This document shows positions 25,492 to 33,565 of a DNA stretch of 64,000 bases, piece after piece (the stretch's first letter is position 1; the number at the start of each line of letters is the position of its first letter). This stretch comes from Deltaproteobacteria bacterium (lineage in GTDB: Bacteria; Desulfobacterota; Desulfobulbia; Desulfobulbales; Desulfurivibrionaceae). The DNA is taken from positions 1 through 64,000 of the forward strand of contig DUZW01000014.1 of assembly GCA_013349295.1 (NCBI GenBank), written 5' to 3'. The translations under genes and the position numbers were made by a program. A model generated the notes under the pieces. It was not told where the DNA came from. It made no database searches and saw only the letters and a program-made list of their open reading frames with translations.

Positions 25492-26079
25492 ATGAGTCGT
25501 GGGGAGATGAAATCCGTGCCTGCCGAAGAGAAGGAACTCGAGTCTTCTATCGATGTGATCCGCGCCCTGTATGAGATCAAAAACATGCGCGATCTCTTGC
25601 GGAAGGAAAACGCCAAATATCGGCGGGAGATTGAAGCGGTAACCGCTGAGCTTGATGGCTTGGCGGTAATTGCTTCCGAGACCGATGAATATATTGCTGG
25701 ATATGCAGCCAAGCGTGAAACAGTCTTGGCTCGGATAGAAAAGATGCCGGTGCGGCAGACCCCGTTGGCGGAAAATCTCAATTTCCAGCGAATGCAATTG
25801 AAGGCGGTTAATGATGATCTTGAAAATAGTTCATCCATGCTGGAAACAATGGCCGGGGAACTGGAAAACATCAAAAATGAAAAAGAGATCATGATCAGCC
25901 GGTTGAAAGCGATCGATACCGGTATTCAAGGGATCTGTAAGGAAAAAGAAAGTAAGCTGCCAACCATTATGGGGCACGACAAAGTTCTGAAAAAGGCTTA
26001 CCGGGTATTTAAGGATGCTGAGAACAGGATGGAAGTCGCCATTCAGTTTCGTTCCTCTCCCAAACGGGGGGGAAATTGA
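25492..26079 (+). CDS. coiled-coil protein 6 of the mamK-mad28 module
   Basis: This 195-residue protein has two coiled-coil stretches (about 10-70 and 88-145) separated by a Pro-containing turn (EKMPVRQTPLAEN). The C-terminus is basic. It starts three bases after the preceding coiled-coil gene and ends 21 bases before the next small gene, so it belongs to the same transcript. No motif identifies a function. Confidence 0.72.
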   Translation: MSRGEMKSVPAEEKELESSIDVIRALYEIKNMRDLLRKENAKYRREIEAVTAELDGLAVIASETDEYIAGYAAKRETVLARIEKMPVRQTPLAENLNFQRMQLKAVNDDLENSSSMLETMAGELENIKNEKEIMISRLKAIDTGIQGICKEKESKLPTIMGHDKVLKKAYRVFKDAENRMEVAIQFRSSPKRGGN

Positions 26080-26100
26080 TCAGATGCAAAAAATAACCAG

Positions 26101-26490
26101 ATGACAACTGATGTTCTTGGAAATACTCTCTCTCAGATTGAGGAGAGTCTCGATTTAATTACTGCCACCGGGCTGTTGACCCGAGAGCAAAAGCCTGTCC
26201 TCTTAAAAGATATAAAGTATTTGCTCCTTGATAATATTGCCAAGGAGATCAAGTTGATTTTTTATAATCCTGATCGGCCGGATCAGGTTTTTTTAGAGTA
26301 TGTTTATACGTCATCTATGATAAGTGAGCCTCGTAATATGTTGGATGACATCTTGTCTTCCGACCCTTCTGCGGTCGCTTTTGATGTGTATATCGAGTTT
26401 ACCCGTGCCTTTCACGGCTTGGACAGGAACTTGCGGGATTTGTTGCAGAAGAATACGGAGTTTGAGTGGTATCCAGTTGAGGGTAGTTAA
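26101..26490 (+). CDS. uncharacterised small protein of the mamK-mad28 module
   Basis: This 129-residue soluble protein has mixed alpha/beta character with no recognised family. Notable is a hydrophobic-acidic segment, IKLIFYNPDRPDQVFLEYVY, near residues 50-70. No clear ribosome site precedes the ATG, but the gene lies in the continuous series between the coiled-coil genes and a response regulator. The reading frame is intact and GC usage matches neighbours. A signalling-adaptor role is possible, but there is no direct evidence. Confidence 0.6.
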   Translation: MTTDVLGNTLSQIEESLDLITATGLLTREQKPVLLKDIKYLLLDNIAKEIKLIFYNPDRPDQVFLEYVYTSSMISEPRNMLDDILSSDPSAVAFDVYIEFTRAFHGLDRNLRDLLQKNTEFEWYPVEGS

Positions 26491-26544
26491 GAACTCATCT
26501 CCCCAGAGTGAGACTTCAGCATCGAATCAAGCGGCTAAGGTGAG

Positions 26545-27036
26545 ATGAAAATGGAAAATAACAAAATTTTAATTATCGATGATGAAGAGATTGTACATGA
26601 AAGTATCAACGATGCCTTGGAGGATGAAGGATACGAGGTGATCAGCGCCTATAATGGCGAAGAGGGCCTTAAGGCTTATGAGGTGCATAAGCCTATTTTG
26701 CTTATTCTCGATTTGAGAATGCCGGTCATGAATGGTAATGAGTTCTTGGTTAAGCTTCAGGTTAAGCCGGATGCTCCCTATTCGGTTATAGTGCTTACCG
26801 GTCATGGCTGTTCTGAGGATATGGAAACTTGTTACGACTTGGGGATAAGGTCTTTTTTGCAAAAGCCTTTTAATATTTATGAATTAAGATCCCTGGTACA
26901 GTCGTGCATCAATTTGAAACGAACAGAACTTAAACTTACCTCGGATGTTGCCAGACGTGAAGATGCGGAAACGCAGCTTGGCGAGTATCGGAAGCATCTG
27001 AACAAGATGTTTGATTCTCTTAAGATAGATATCTAA
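26545..27036 (+). CDS. single-domain response regulator with helical tail
   Basis: This 163-residue protein has a complete receiver domain: IDDEE acidic pair, phosphoacceptor Asp in LLILDLRMPVMNG, Thr in VLTGHG and Lys in FLQKPFN. A 35-residue coiled-coil tail follows (ARREDAETQLGEYRKHLNKM). No DNA-binding domain is present. It lies 44 bases before the mad28-like gene. A phosphorylation-controlled protein next to a filament gene suggests signal input into magnetosome-chain assembly or magneto-aerotaxis. The cognate kinase is not in the window. Confidence 0.82.
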   Translation: MKMENNKILIIDDEEIVHESINDALEDEGYEVISAYNGEEGLKAYEVHKPILLILDLRMPVMNGNEFLVKLQVKPDAPYSVIVLTGHGCSEDMETCYDLGIRSFLQKPFNIYELRSLVQSCINLKRTELKLTSDVARREDAETQLGEYRKHLNKMFDSLKIDI

Positions 27037-27079
27037 TACAGAAAAACAGACACTGTTAAGACGGAAGGAGGCGAGCTGT

Positions 27080-28276
27080 ATGGCGGATGAAATGGAAGAT
27101 CGAGTCGGCGGAGCAGAAGGTTCATATGGACTCAATGGGGAAAATGAGGCGCCTAAACTATTGGGTGCATTTGAAAGTGGCGGCCAGAGAAATGCCGAGC
27201 CTGATAGTACGATGGTCAAGGTTGCCGCATCTGCGGTAGAAGGTGCGGCCGGGCTAAAGCGTGATACAGCGGTGAAGAAAGAAGTTATCCGGCCGCAAAG
27301 TCCCTTGGGCGTAGATATTGGCACTGGCGGCATCGTAATTGCGGAAAGTCGCAAAGGTGAAGCACCGGTAGTTGAAATTATCAACTTCTTCAACTCTGTA
27401 TCTTTTGCCACGTTGACCAAAAACACTCCTATTCAAAATGAAATTCCCTATTTTGAGATGACGAACCTTAAGTATCTGATTGGCTACGGCACTGATCAGC
27501 TCACCGAAAAATTTCATACCCATCAATGGCGTCCGGTACCCTCCGAGTATTCTCAAGGGAATGAAGGGATTCCCCTGGTCGAGGCCATAATGCAGAACCT
27601 GATTGGCAGACCGCGTACTCCGGCGACCCCCTTATGTTTTACCGTCCCGGGCCGGCCGCTGGATGGATTAAATACTCTGGTCTATCATACCGAAGTAATC
27701 AGGCGTTTCTTTAATCATCTTGGTTATACGACCATGTCGATTAACGAGGGCCTGGCAGTGATCATGTCAGAACTCGCTGAAAATAATTTCACCGGGATTG
27801 GCGTTAGTATCGGTGCCAGCATGTGTAATGTTTGCGCCGCTTATCTTGCTGTCCCGCTGACTTCTTTTAGTGTTCAGACCGGTGGCGATTACATTGACAG
27901 CATGGTAAGCGCAGTAACCGGAGAGCAGGCTTCCGCTGTCAAGGAAACAAAGGAGAAAATCTTTACTCTGGCCCGTATGCCCAGCAACCGGTTGGAAGTG
28001 GCGCTTCACATTTATTACGAGGACCTGATCAGCAATGTTGTTAATCTTCTTATGGAAGAGTTGGGCAAGGGCTTGCTGTATAAAATTGGTCGGCCAGTGC
28101 CGGTTATTTTGAGCGGCGGAGTTGTGCTTCCTGAAGGTTTCAAGGAGATGTTTGAAAAGAGGCTGGCTAAAGAAACGCGGCTGGCGGCACAGATTTCTTC
28201 GGTGCGGCTGGCTGATAATCCCCTTACCGCAGTGGCAAAAGGCGCCATGTATATGGCTCAGGCTGAAGAGCTTTGA
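27080..28276 (+). CDS. mad28: Mad28-like actin-family protein
   Basis: This 398-residue actin-superfamily protein has an N-terminal extension of about 70 residues, then PLGVDIGTGGIVIAES (phosphate-1), GIGVSIGASMCNVCAAYL (phosphate-2 position) and VPVILSGGVVLPEG (adenosine motif). The Asp/Gly pattern of phosphate-2 is changed (SIGAS in place of DIGAG), so ATPase activity may differ from MamK. Desulfobacterota magnetosome clusters carry a second actin-like gene named mad28 beside coiled-coil genes, and this fits by position and domain. A GAAGGAGG ribosome site is present. It closes the filament module, just upstream of IS damage. Confidence 0.78.
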   Translation: MADEMEDRVGGAEGSYGLNGENEAPKLLGAFESGGQRNAEPDSTMVKVAASAVEGAAGLKRDTAVKKEVIRPQSPLGVDIGTGGIVIAESRKGEAPVVEIINFFNSVSFATLTKNTPIQNEIPYFEMTNLKYLIGYGTDQLTEKFHTHQWRPVPSEYSQGNEGIPLVEAIMQNLIGRPRTPATPLCFTVPGRPLDGLNTLVYHTEVIRRFFNHLGYTTMSINEGLAVIMSELAENNFTGIGVSIGASMCNVCAAYLAVPLTSFSVQTGGDYIDSMVSAVTGEQASAVKETKEKIFTLARMPSNRLEVALHIYYEDLISNVVNLLMEELGKGLLYKIGRPVPVILSGGVVLPEGFKEMFEKRLAKETRLAAQISSVRLADNPLTAVAKGAMYMAQAEEL

Positions 28277-28293
28277 CATCCACCGACTAACTC

Positions 28294-28396
28294 ATAAACG
28301 AGAAACAAATAATTTTAGCTGTCGATGATGATTCCACCAACCGCATTCTTCTTCAAGGTATTTTAGGAAAAGATTACGTGGTGTTAACTGGGCGCG
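28294..28396 (+). pseudogene. 5' remnant of a response-regulator gene broken by an IS30 copy
   Basis: Translation of this stretch gives EKQIILAVDDDSTNRILLQG and then ILGKDYVVLTG, the first beta strand, DDD acidic cluster and first helix of a receiver domain. The similarity stops at about 28392, where IS30-type sequence begins. The codon at the expected start is ATA (28294-28296), not ATG, and a stop lies just before it. The gene is therefore truncated and probably not translated. Confidence 0.7.
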
Positions 28397-28397
28397 C

Positions 28398-29056
28398 TCA
28401 AATACCAAGTGCAACATTTTTAGGAGATAATGTTGCATGGGAAAAATCTACGAGCAGTTGAGTATTGAAGAGCGAACGATGATTCAAACACAACTGGAGA
28501 TGGGGATCAAGCCAGCGGCAATTGCCTTGGGATTGAGTCGTTCGGCATCGACGATTTCTCGTGAACTTCATCGAAACAGTTGGGTGCGCCTGAGGACGCG
28601 TCGCAGTCCCGGGCGTCCACCGATGGCGGGTGGCTAACGTTCCGAAGTCGCCCATAAGCGGGCCCGTGTCTGCACGGTCATGCCGCGCGTTGAACGTCGG
28701 TTGGAGCCAGGAACTGCGTTGTGGGAGCGTGTTATGGGGTGTCTGAGAAAAGGCTATTCGCCCGAGCAGATTTCTGGCACACTGTCCATCGTGCATCCAG
28801 ATATGCCCACATTGCAGGTGTCTCATGAAACCATCTATACCGCGATCTACGCCATGCCGCGAGGTGAGCTGCGCAAGGAAGTCATCGGTTGGTTGCGATT
28901 CGGACACGCCAAGCGACGTCCCAGGGCGCGGGGAGAGGACCGACGAGGGCGCATTCCCGGATATGGTTAGCATCCATGATCGTCCACCTGAAATCGAAGA
29001 GCGGCTGGTTCCTGGGCACGGCATGCGGGCGCAACGTTTTCTGCAAGTTCACTTGC
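28398..29056 (+). mobile_element. decayed IS30-family element
   Basis: The left end contains CAAGTGCAAC and the right end the complementary-type CAAGTGAACTTG, giving weak terminal inverted repeats about 660 bases apart. Intact IS30 elements are about 1 kb. The enclosed transposase is broken into three frames. The element separates two gene fragments at 28294-28396 and 29059-29240. Exact ends and any target duplication could not be fixed by eye. Confidence 0.6.
28437..29020 (+). pseudogene. IS30-family transposase, frameshifted and truncated
   Basis: The reading begins GKIYEQLSIEERTMIQTQLE and continues with the IS30 helix-turn-helix (GLSRSASTISRELHRN). It stops at 28637, resumes in another frame at 28680 (GYSPEQISGTL and VSHETIYTAIYAMPRGELR), and shifts again near 28965 to give SIHDRPPEIEERLVPGH. 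Similarity ends there, so the C-terminal catalytic DDE region is missing. At least two frameshifts plus truncation make it inactive. Confidence 0.85.
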
Positions 29057-29058
29057 TG

Positions 29059-29240
29059 TCGACTACAATAAGGGACAAATACTCCAGGCAGTAGCCTCCA
29101 AGCTATCGAAAGAAATTCTCAGTTTAAAGAAAAATCTGAACGATTCTGGCAACGGACCACAGAGCCATACCGCTATACTGAAGAAACTTGCCGCCAAAGA
29201 GGCGCAGTTACAAAGGATCGGGCAGGCACTGAAGGCATGA
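29059..29240 (+). pseudogene. 3' gene fragment after the IS30 copy
   Basis: An open frame without a start codon reads YNKGQILQAVASKLSKEIL and later ILKKLAAKEAQLQRIGQALK before TGA at 29238-29240. It looks like a helical C-terminus. It may be the far end of the response-regulator gene beginning at 28294, with the middle lost on IS insertion, or the end of a different gene. The stop lies two bases from the end of the convergent lysR gene. Confidence 0.5.
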
Positions 29241-29242
29241 TT

Positions 29243-30151
29243 TCAGGTGGCATGTAAAGTCGGTATTTCAAATACTGCCAGGATGCAATCGATGAAATCC
29301 TTTAACAGCAGATCGGCAGGTTGCGATTTTACTATGAGCGTCCGGTGCTGGGTGTGCTGAAATAAGGGCAAGCGGTGTTCTTTGAGGGTCCCCTGCTGAA
29401 TATGATGGTCCACGAGAGACCGTGAAACAAAGGTAATGCCATTCCCCTCACAAACAGAATTGATTATGAGGTGCAGATCGTCGCACACGATCGTTCGGGA
29501 AAACTCATTCGAATTTCTGTTAATGTTTACCATATTGAATGCGAGTAGCTTGGTGGAGCAACATCCTTCTTTCCTCATGTAAATATCGAAGGCAATAAGC
29601 TGATCGATCGTCGCATTCTGCTTAATATTGAGAGAGGGTGAACTGACGAAGACCACTTTGTCGTCCGGCATGGCCATGCTCTCAAAACCGCTGAAATCAT
29701 AATCTTCAAAATGCTCAATCACCCCCGCCCGATAACTCCCCTCACGCAGACCCTCGAGGACCTTGTCCGGAACCTCAAAAGAAAAATTCATTCCGGTTAC
29801 CGTTGAGTGCGACAGCATGAAAACCTTCATAATCTGAGGAAGATAGGCAATGCCAAATGCGGGACTGCAGCCGAAACCGACACACGCTTTTTGGCGAAGC
29901 ACGTTCAGGTCCTGTGCCAGTTCTTTTTCAAGGTCGAGCATCCTGATCGCTTTTTCCAGGACAATTCTGCCCGCTTCGGTCGGGACAAGTATCGGGCCGT
30001 TTCGGTTAATCAACGAAAATCCGTATTGGTCTTCAAGTTGCTGTATTCTCCGGGAAACGGCAGACTGGGTGACACAAAGAGACTCGGCTGCCTTGGAGAA
30101 ACTGCCTGAGGTAATGGAAATAATAAATGTGTGTAAATAGTCGGATTTCAT
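29243..30151 (-). CDS. LysR-family transcriptional regulator
   Basis: This 302-residue protein has an N-terminal winged helix (residues 1-60: MKSDYLHTFIISITSGSFSK, then AAESLCVTQSAVSRRIQQLE) and a periplasmic-binding-like effector domain. The start MKSDYL at 30151 is preferred over upstream codons because it gives the standard LysR beginning and follows AAAGGGA. It is divergent from the CZB gene, and the 155-base gap contains ATATC-N5-GATAT, a candidate binding site. The inducer and target genes are unknown. Whether it regulates magnetosome genes cannot be told from sequence. Confidence 0.88.
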   Translation of the reverse strand: MKSDYLHTFIISITSGSFSKAAESLCVTQSAVSRRIQQLEDQYGFSLINRNGPILVPTEAGRIVLEKAIRMLDLEKELAQDLNVLRQKACVGFGCSPAFGIAYLPQIMKVFMLSHSTVTGMNFSFEVPDKVLEGLREGSYRAGVIEHFEDYDFSGFESMAMPDDKVVFVSSPSLNIKQNATIDQLIAFDIYMRKEGCCSTKLLAFNMVNINRNSNEFSRTIVCDDLHLIINSVCEGNGITFVSRSLVDHHIQQGTLKEHRLPLFQHTQHRTLIVKSQPADLLLKDFIDCILAVFEIPTLHAT

Positions 30152-30220
30152 CTGTTTCCCTTTTTGTGGTCTATTTGCCATGCGCAAAACGCATAGACCC
30201 ACAACTAAATTTCGTTTTTA

Positions 30221-30235
30221 ATATCTGTAGGATAT
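30221..30235. promoter_or_regulatory. candidate LysR operator
   Basis: ATATCTGTAGGATAT is an inverted repeat of five-base arms around five bases, close to the T-N11-A form of LysR sites. It lies in the divergent region between the lysR gene and the CZB-domain gene. Confidence 0.4.
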
Positions 30236-30306
30236 GACTATAGTGCAAATACGGTATTGGGGCAATATGCATAAAAGACATAAAGTGACTGCGAGAAAAA
30301 TCCACC

Positions 30307-30843
30307 TTGATTGATATTACGATCGCCAGAATTACCCATGTGGAGTGGGTTTGTCAGCTTGAAATGCTCCTGCATAGAAGCTCAACCTCAGTCTCGCTTC
30401 CTTCATACCATGATTGTGAGCTTGGCGTCTGGCTCTATGGTGAAGGGTTGCGGGCGTACAAGGAGATTCCGGAAATCGGTTTGCTGGAAAAGAGTCACAA
30501 GTTTTTTCATGTCGCCGCCGATAACGTTCTTAAATGGCATAATGGTTCAAAATTCAACTCACAAAAAACGGCACAGGCCGAGATCGATTTCCATGACGCT
30601 TTGCGAACAAGTAAGGAAATCGTTTATCATCTGACGATGCTGGAATTCAAAATGCTGCAGAAGTATCAGAAATCTCAGGAAGTTGTGCCAAGTGGACTAA
30701 AAAACATGATTAACCATCCGTGGCAGGCACTCAAGTCGGTGATTGATGGCAAGAGTAGGCGGCTTGATGTAGCCAGGGTTTCGTTAGATATGCTAAAGAA
30801 AGACCTTGTTAAGAGCGGCGTTCAAGATTCACTATGTGAATAG
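30307..30843 (+). CDS. CZB-domain zinc-binding signalling protein
   Basis: This 178-residue protein matches the chemoreceptor zinc-binding (CZB) domain: His in THVEWVCQLE, the Cys-containing core HDCELGVWLYGEG, and later histidines in KSHKFFHVAADN and DFHDAL. CZB domains regulate chemoreceptors and diguanylate cyclases through zinc or oxidant sensing at the Cys. The protein has no other domain, and the C-terminal 60 residues are basic and helical. It starts with TTG at 30307. The IS481 element begins 37 bases after its stop. It may link redox sensing to motility. Confidence 0.75.
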   Translation: MIDITIARITHVEWVCQLEMLLHRSSTSVSLPSYHDCELGVWLYGEGLRAYKEIPEIGLLEKSHKFFHVAADNVLKWHNGSKFNSQKTAQAEIDFHDALRTSKEIVYHLTMLEFKMLQKYQKSQEVVPSGLKNMINHPWQALKSVIDGKSRRLDVARVSLDMLKKDLVKSGVQDSLCE

Positions 30844-30880
30844 TATAGTGCCTCCGAAGTGTACAGAGATAGTATTCACC

Positions 30881-32052
30881 TGACACTGCCACCCTTGGCG
30901 GGGTGAAAAATTACGCCGCTTTTTTTGTATTTCCCTTTACGTCGTTCTTTGGCAACTCGTCAGTAAACGCCCGGTATGGTGTCCGGCCGTTCATATTGCG
31001 CCCCTGGTGGGTACGTTCCGTATTGTAGACCTTGAGGTAAGCATCAAGGTCTGCCTGCATCTGCTCCACGGTTTCATACCATTTCTTGCGGCCTTGGAGG
31101 CGGAAATGCTCATCGAGCAAGGTGCGGTGCAGCCGTTCGACAAAGCCGTTGCTTTGCGGCCTACGGACCCTGGTGGTGCGGTGCTCGATCCCTTCAAGCT
31201 GCAAGAACAGCTCGTAAGGATGACGATCCGGGCGGCCGCAAAACTCCCGGCCGTTGTCGGAGAGAATGGTGGTAATCCGGGCTTCGTGTTGCTCGAAAAA
31301 CGGCAGCACGTTTTCGTTGAGCACATGCACGGCCGTTACCGGCAGCTTGGAGGTATAGAGACGACCCCAGGCATACCGGGAATGGCAATCGATGACAGAC
31401 TGGAGATATACTCGGCCAACCCCCTTGAGGACGCCGACGAAAAAGGTGTCCACCGCCACGAGATCGCCGGTGTGCCGGGTTTCAATGTGCCGCTCACGGA
31501 ACTCCGGGCTGAACCGTTCCAGCAGGCGGACCTGGGTGTCGCTGAGGTCCAGTTTTTGCTCACGGACTGTTTTTTCAAGGCGTAAAAGCCGGTCATGCCG
31601 ACTTTGAAGATTGTGGCGACTCCACACGCCCCGGACTCCACCGGCGCTGACCTGGACGTTTTGCAGGACAAGTTGTTGAGCGACCCTCACCGGCCCGTGG
31701 GTTGGCTGATGCAGGCTGTGTTCCAAAATCGCCTTTTCGACCTCCTCGCTGACCCGATTGGGGTGCGGCCCCTTGGGACCGGGGAGACGATCAAGCAGGC
31801 CTTGGGCTCCATAGGTCTGGAAGTTGCGGCGGATCTCGTAAAACTGCTGCCGAGAATAGCCCATCACCTGGCAGGCCTTGCTGACGTTGTTTAATTCCGA
31901 AGCGAGTTCTAGCAAACTGAGCTTCCTTCGTGCTACTTTGTGTTTGGTGGTCATGACACTCTCCTGTTTTGAGGTTGATGAAGCTTCGCAACTCCATCTT
32001 TACCCCAACCAAGGGAGGCATGACCACCTCTTCATTTAGAGGCTGACTGTCA
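30881..32052 (-). mobile_element. IS481-type insertion sequence
   Basis: TGACACTGCCAC at 30881 and its imperfect inverted counterpart (reverse complement TGACAGTCAGCC) ending at 32052 bound an element of 1,172 bases. It carries one intact transposase on the minus strand. The flanks extend the palindrome (ACC on the left, GGT on the right), so the exact end could lie a few bases outward. No clear target duplication was found. Confidence 0.75.
30911..31954 (-). CDS. IS481-family transposase
   Basis: This 347-residue protein has an N-terminal helix-turn-helix (NVSKACQVMGYSRQQFYEIR) and an integrase-like core with the DDE residues: Asp in LVAVDTFFVG, Asp in TILSDNGREF and Glu in NGFVERLHRTLLDEHF. 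The GRNMNGRTPYRAF segment near the end is usual for IS481 and IS3-group transposases. The frame is intact, so the element may be active. It lies between the CZB gene and the small glycine-rich gene. Confidence 0.93.
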   Translation of the reverse strand: MTTKHKVARRKLSLLELASELNNVSKACQVMGYSRQQFYEIRRNFQTYGAQGLLDRLPGPKGPHPNRVSEEVEKAILEHSLHQPTHGPVRVAQQLVLQNVQVSAGGVRGVWSRHNLQSRHDRLLRLEKTVREQKLDLSDTQVRLLERFSPEFRERHIETRHTGDLVAVDTFFVGVLKGVGRVYLQSVIDCHSRYAWGRLYTSKLPVTAVHVLNENVLPFFEQHEARITTILSDNGREFCGRPDRHPYELFLQLEGIEHRTTRVRRPQSNGFVERLHRTLLDEHFRLQGRKKWYETVEQMQADLDAYLKVYNTERTHQGRNMNGRTPYRAFTDELPKNDVKGNTKKAA

Positions 32053-32139
32053 GGTTATAACCATCTCAATACATCCGAAGATTATGATTTTAAAGAAGTT
32101 CTCGTAGTTGCAATATATAATATAGAAAAGGAGATTGCC

Positions 32140-32433
32140 ATGATTGCAAATTGTCCGAATTTAATTGGCAGCGTTAAAACAGTGGCCTGGGGAAATGGCG
32201 CGGGTGGCGGCTATGGTGCCGGTTACGGAGCCGGGTGCGGAACTGGCGGCGGCATGGGAATGCATACAATGGCCGGCGGTTGCAAGGCTGCCTGTGGTGC
32301 TGTTCTGGGACATGGATTATTGCCGTTGGCCCTTATTGCCGCAGTCGGGTATCTGGGCTACAAAGTATATGCCATCTCGAAAAACGAGGTGACCGGTGGT
32401 CCCGTGAAATCGGTAAGTGCTGCGTTAGGTTGA
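32140..32433 (+). CDS. small glycine-rich membrane protein related to 15424-15666
   Basis: This 97-residue protein has an N-terminal CPNLIGSVKTVAW segment, a Gly/Tyr/Ala-rich stretch (GGGYGAGYGAGCGTGGGMG), a His/Cys patch and one membrane helix (LLPLALIAAVGYLGYKVYAI) ending with a charged tail. The layout matches the Mms6-like protein at 15424: Cys-Pro near the start, glycine-rich middle, then GxxxPxALxxxxGxxGxxxY. The strict Leu-Gly repeat is absent. An AAAGGAG ribosome site precedes the ATG. Separated from the main cluster by IS elements, it is probably a displaced magnetosome gene. Confidence 0.65.
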   Translation: MIANCPNLIGSVKTVAWGNGAGGGYGAGYGAGCGTGGGMGMHTMAGGCKAACGAVLGHGLLPLALIAAVGYLGYKVYAISKNEVTGGPVKSVSAALG

Positions 32434-32769
32434 GCAACGAGTGAAATGCTGCTTACGGAAGAACTTCCGGCCCAACTCGACAAAGGTTGGATCATGAACG
32501 ATAATGCCGCTTCAATTCGTTGCCAGAGGCAGGCCCTGGCTGCTTGGTGTGAGTCGGAGCGGTAGATTTCAAGGAATTGTTCTTTGGGCAGTATGGCCGA
32601 GCAGACGGTTCGTTGAGTTCAACCTATTGTTTTAGAGATGATGAGGTGTGTCGGATTTCTCCTCTCTGTTATGGCTCGGTCTGGAAGCAAAACCTGAGTA
32701 AAGTTGGTTAAACCGGATGCATTTTTCATGTTTTTTACTAATGAACCATTTTTTTTAATTTACCTCAAG
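32434..32769. other. intergenic region
   Basis: This 336-base gap holds no convincing gene. One 23-codon frame from ATG at 32493 (NDNAASIRCQRQALAAW) ends at TAG near 32564, but it has no ribosome site and no recognisable features. The distal part is AT-rich and runs into the convergent response-regulator gene. Confidence 0.5.
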
Positions 32770-33183
32770 TTAGGAAAAATTATCAGCGACGGATGTAAGC
32801 CCGTGTTTCGCCAGCTCCCCAAACAGCCTTACTTTAGTTATCGGTTTGATCAGATAGGCATCGCAACCCGCTAAGGCTGCCTTTACCACATGGTCTTTAT
32901 CAGATGAACTGGTTGTCATAAATATCTTTGCTCCCTGTTCCCGTTGCAGCTTAAAAAACCCTTCCAGTCGACGAATTTCCGAAAGAGCCTGCTGGCCATC
33001 CATCTGCGGCATCATGATATCCAGGCAGATCAGGTCATATTTCCCATTATTTTTAAGCTCTAACTGTACGGCGTTGACTGCCTCCACGCCGTTCACGGCA
33101 ATATCAATCTCTCCCACGGTGGATAAATGTTTTGTGAGAAGCTTGCGTGATAAAAAATCGTCTTCAGCTATCAGGATTTTCAT
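32770..33183 (-). CDS. CheY-like single-domain response regulator
   Basis: This 137-residue protein is a complete receiver: AEDDFLSRKLL acidic residues, phosphoacceptor Asp in LICLDIMMPQMDG, Thr/Ser in IFMTTSSSD and Lys in LIKPITKVRL. It has no output domain. It is the last signalling gene before the plasmid-like module and is transcribed toward the glycine-rich gene. It may belong to the magneto-aerotaxis set or to the mobile module; its codon use does not decide. Confidence 0.85.
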   Translation of the reverse strand: MKILIAEDDFLSRKLLTKHLSTVGEIDIAVNGVEAVNAVQLELKNNGKYDLICLDIMMPQMDGQQALSEIRRLEGFFKLQREQGAKIFMTTSSSDKDHVVKAALAGCDAYLIKPITKVRLFGELAKHGLTSVADNFS

Positions 33184-33565
33184 GATAGAGCTGCCTCCAT
33201 AGGGCAGAAGGATCTTTGCCTTCCTGTATGTGGGGCTTGAGGCTTAATTTTTTCAACCTACACTACCCCACAAGGGTAGTAGGGAGGTATGTAGATATTA
33301 AAAGTGGTTCCCAATTATGATTCTACGGTGATCGCTCCGCGGTGCTTCCTTATGATCGTATCGCACACGACGATTGTCAAGATAGTTGTTACCTGTACTA
33401 TGCTCTGCCGCTACTTCTCTAGTTTCGATTTGTTTATCAGCTTCCGGATTCTCCGGGTTAAACAGGTTCACATTTTTATTTTTACAGAAATTGTGCTATC
33501 TTATAATAAGATCAGCTAAATATTAGCCAGGGTTGCCCTAATGTTCATAATTAACCTCAAACCAA
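33184..33565. other. intergenic region, left edge of plasmid-like module
   Basis: This 382-base AT-rich gap contains a short hairpin (ACTACCC at 33262-33268 with GGGTAGT at 33274-33280). No gene with a ribosome site is seen; a 71-codon frame at 33304 is low-complexity and unsupported. The divergent genes on either side make it a likely double promoter region. Confidence 0.5.

Noticed and set aside
33304-33519. 71-codon frame between the CheY-like gene and the HTH gene
   Set aside because: No ribosome site, hydrophobic low-complexity product, and it overlaps the likely divergent promoters.
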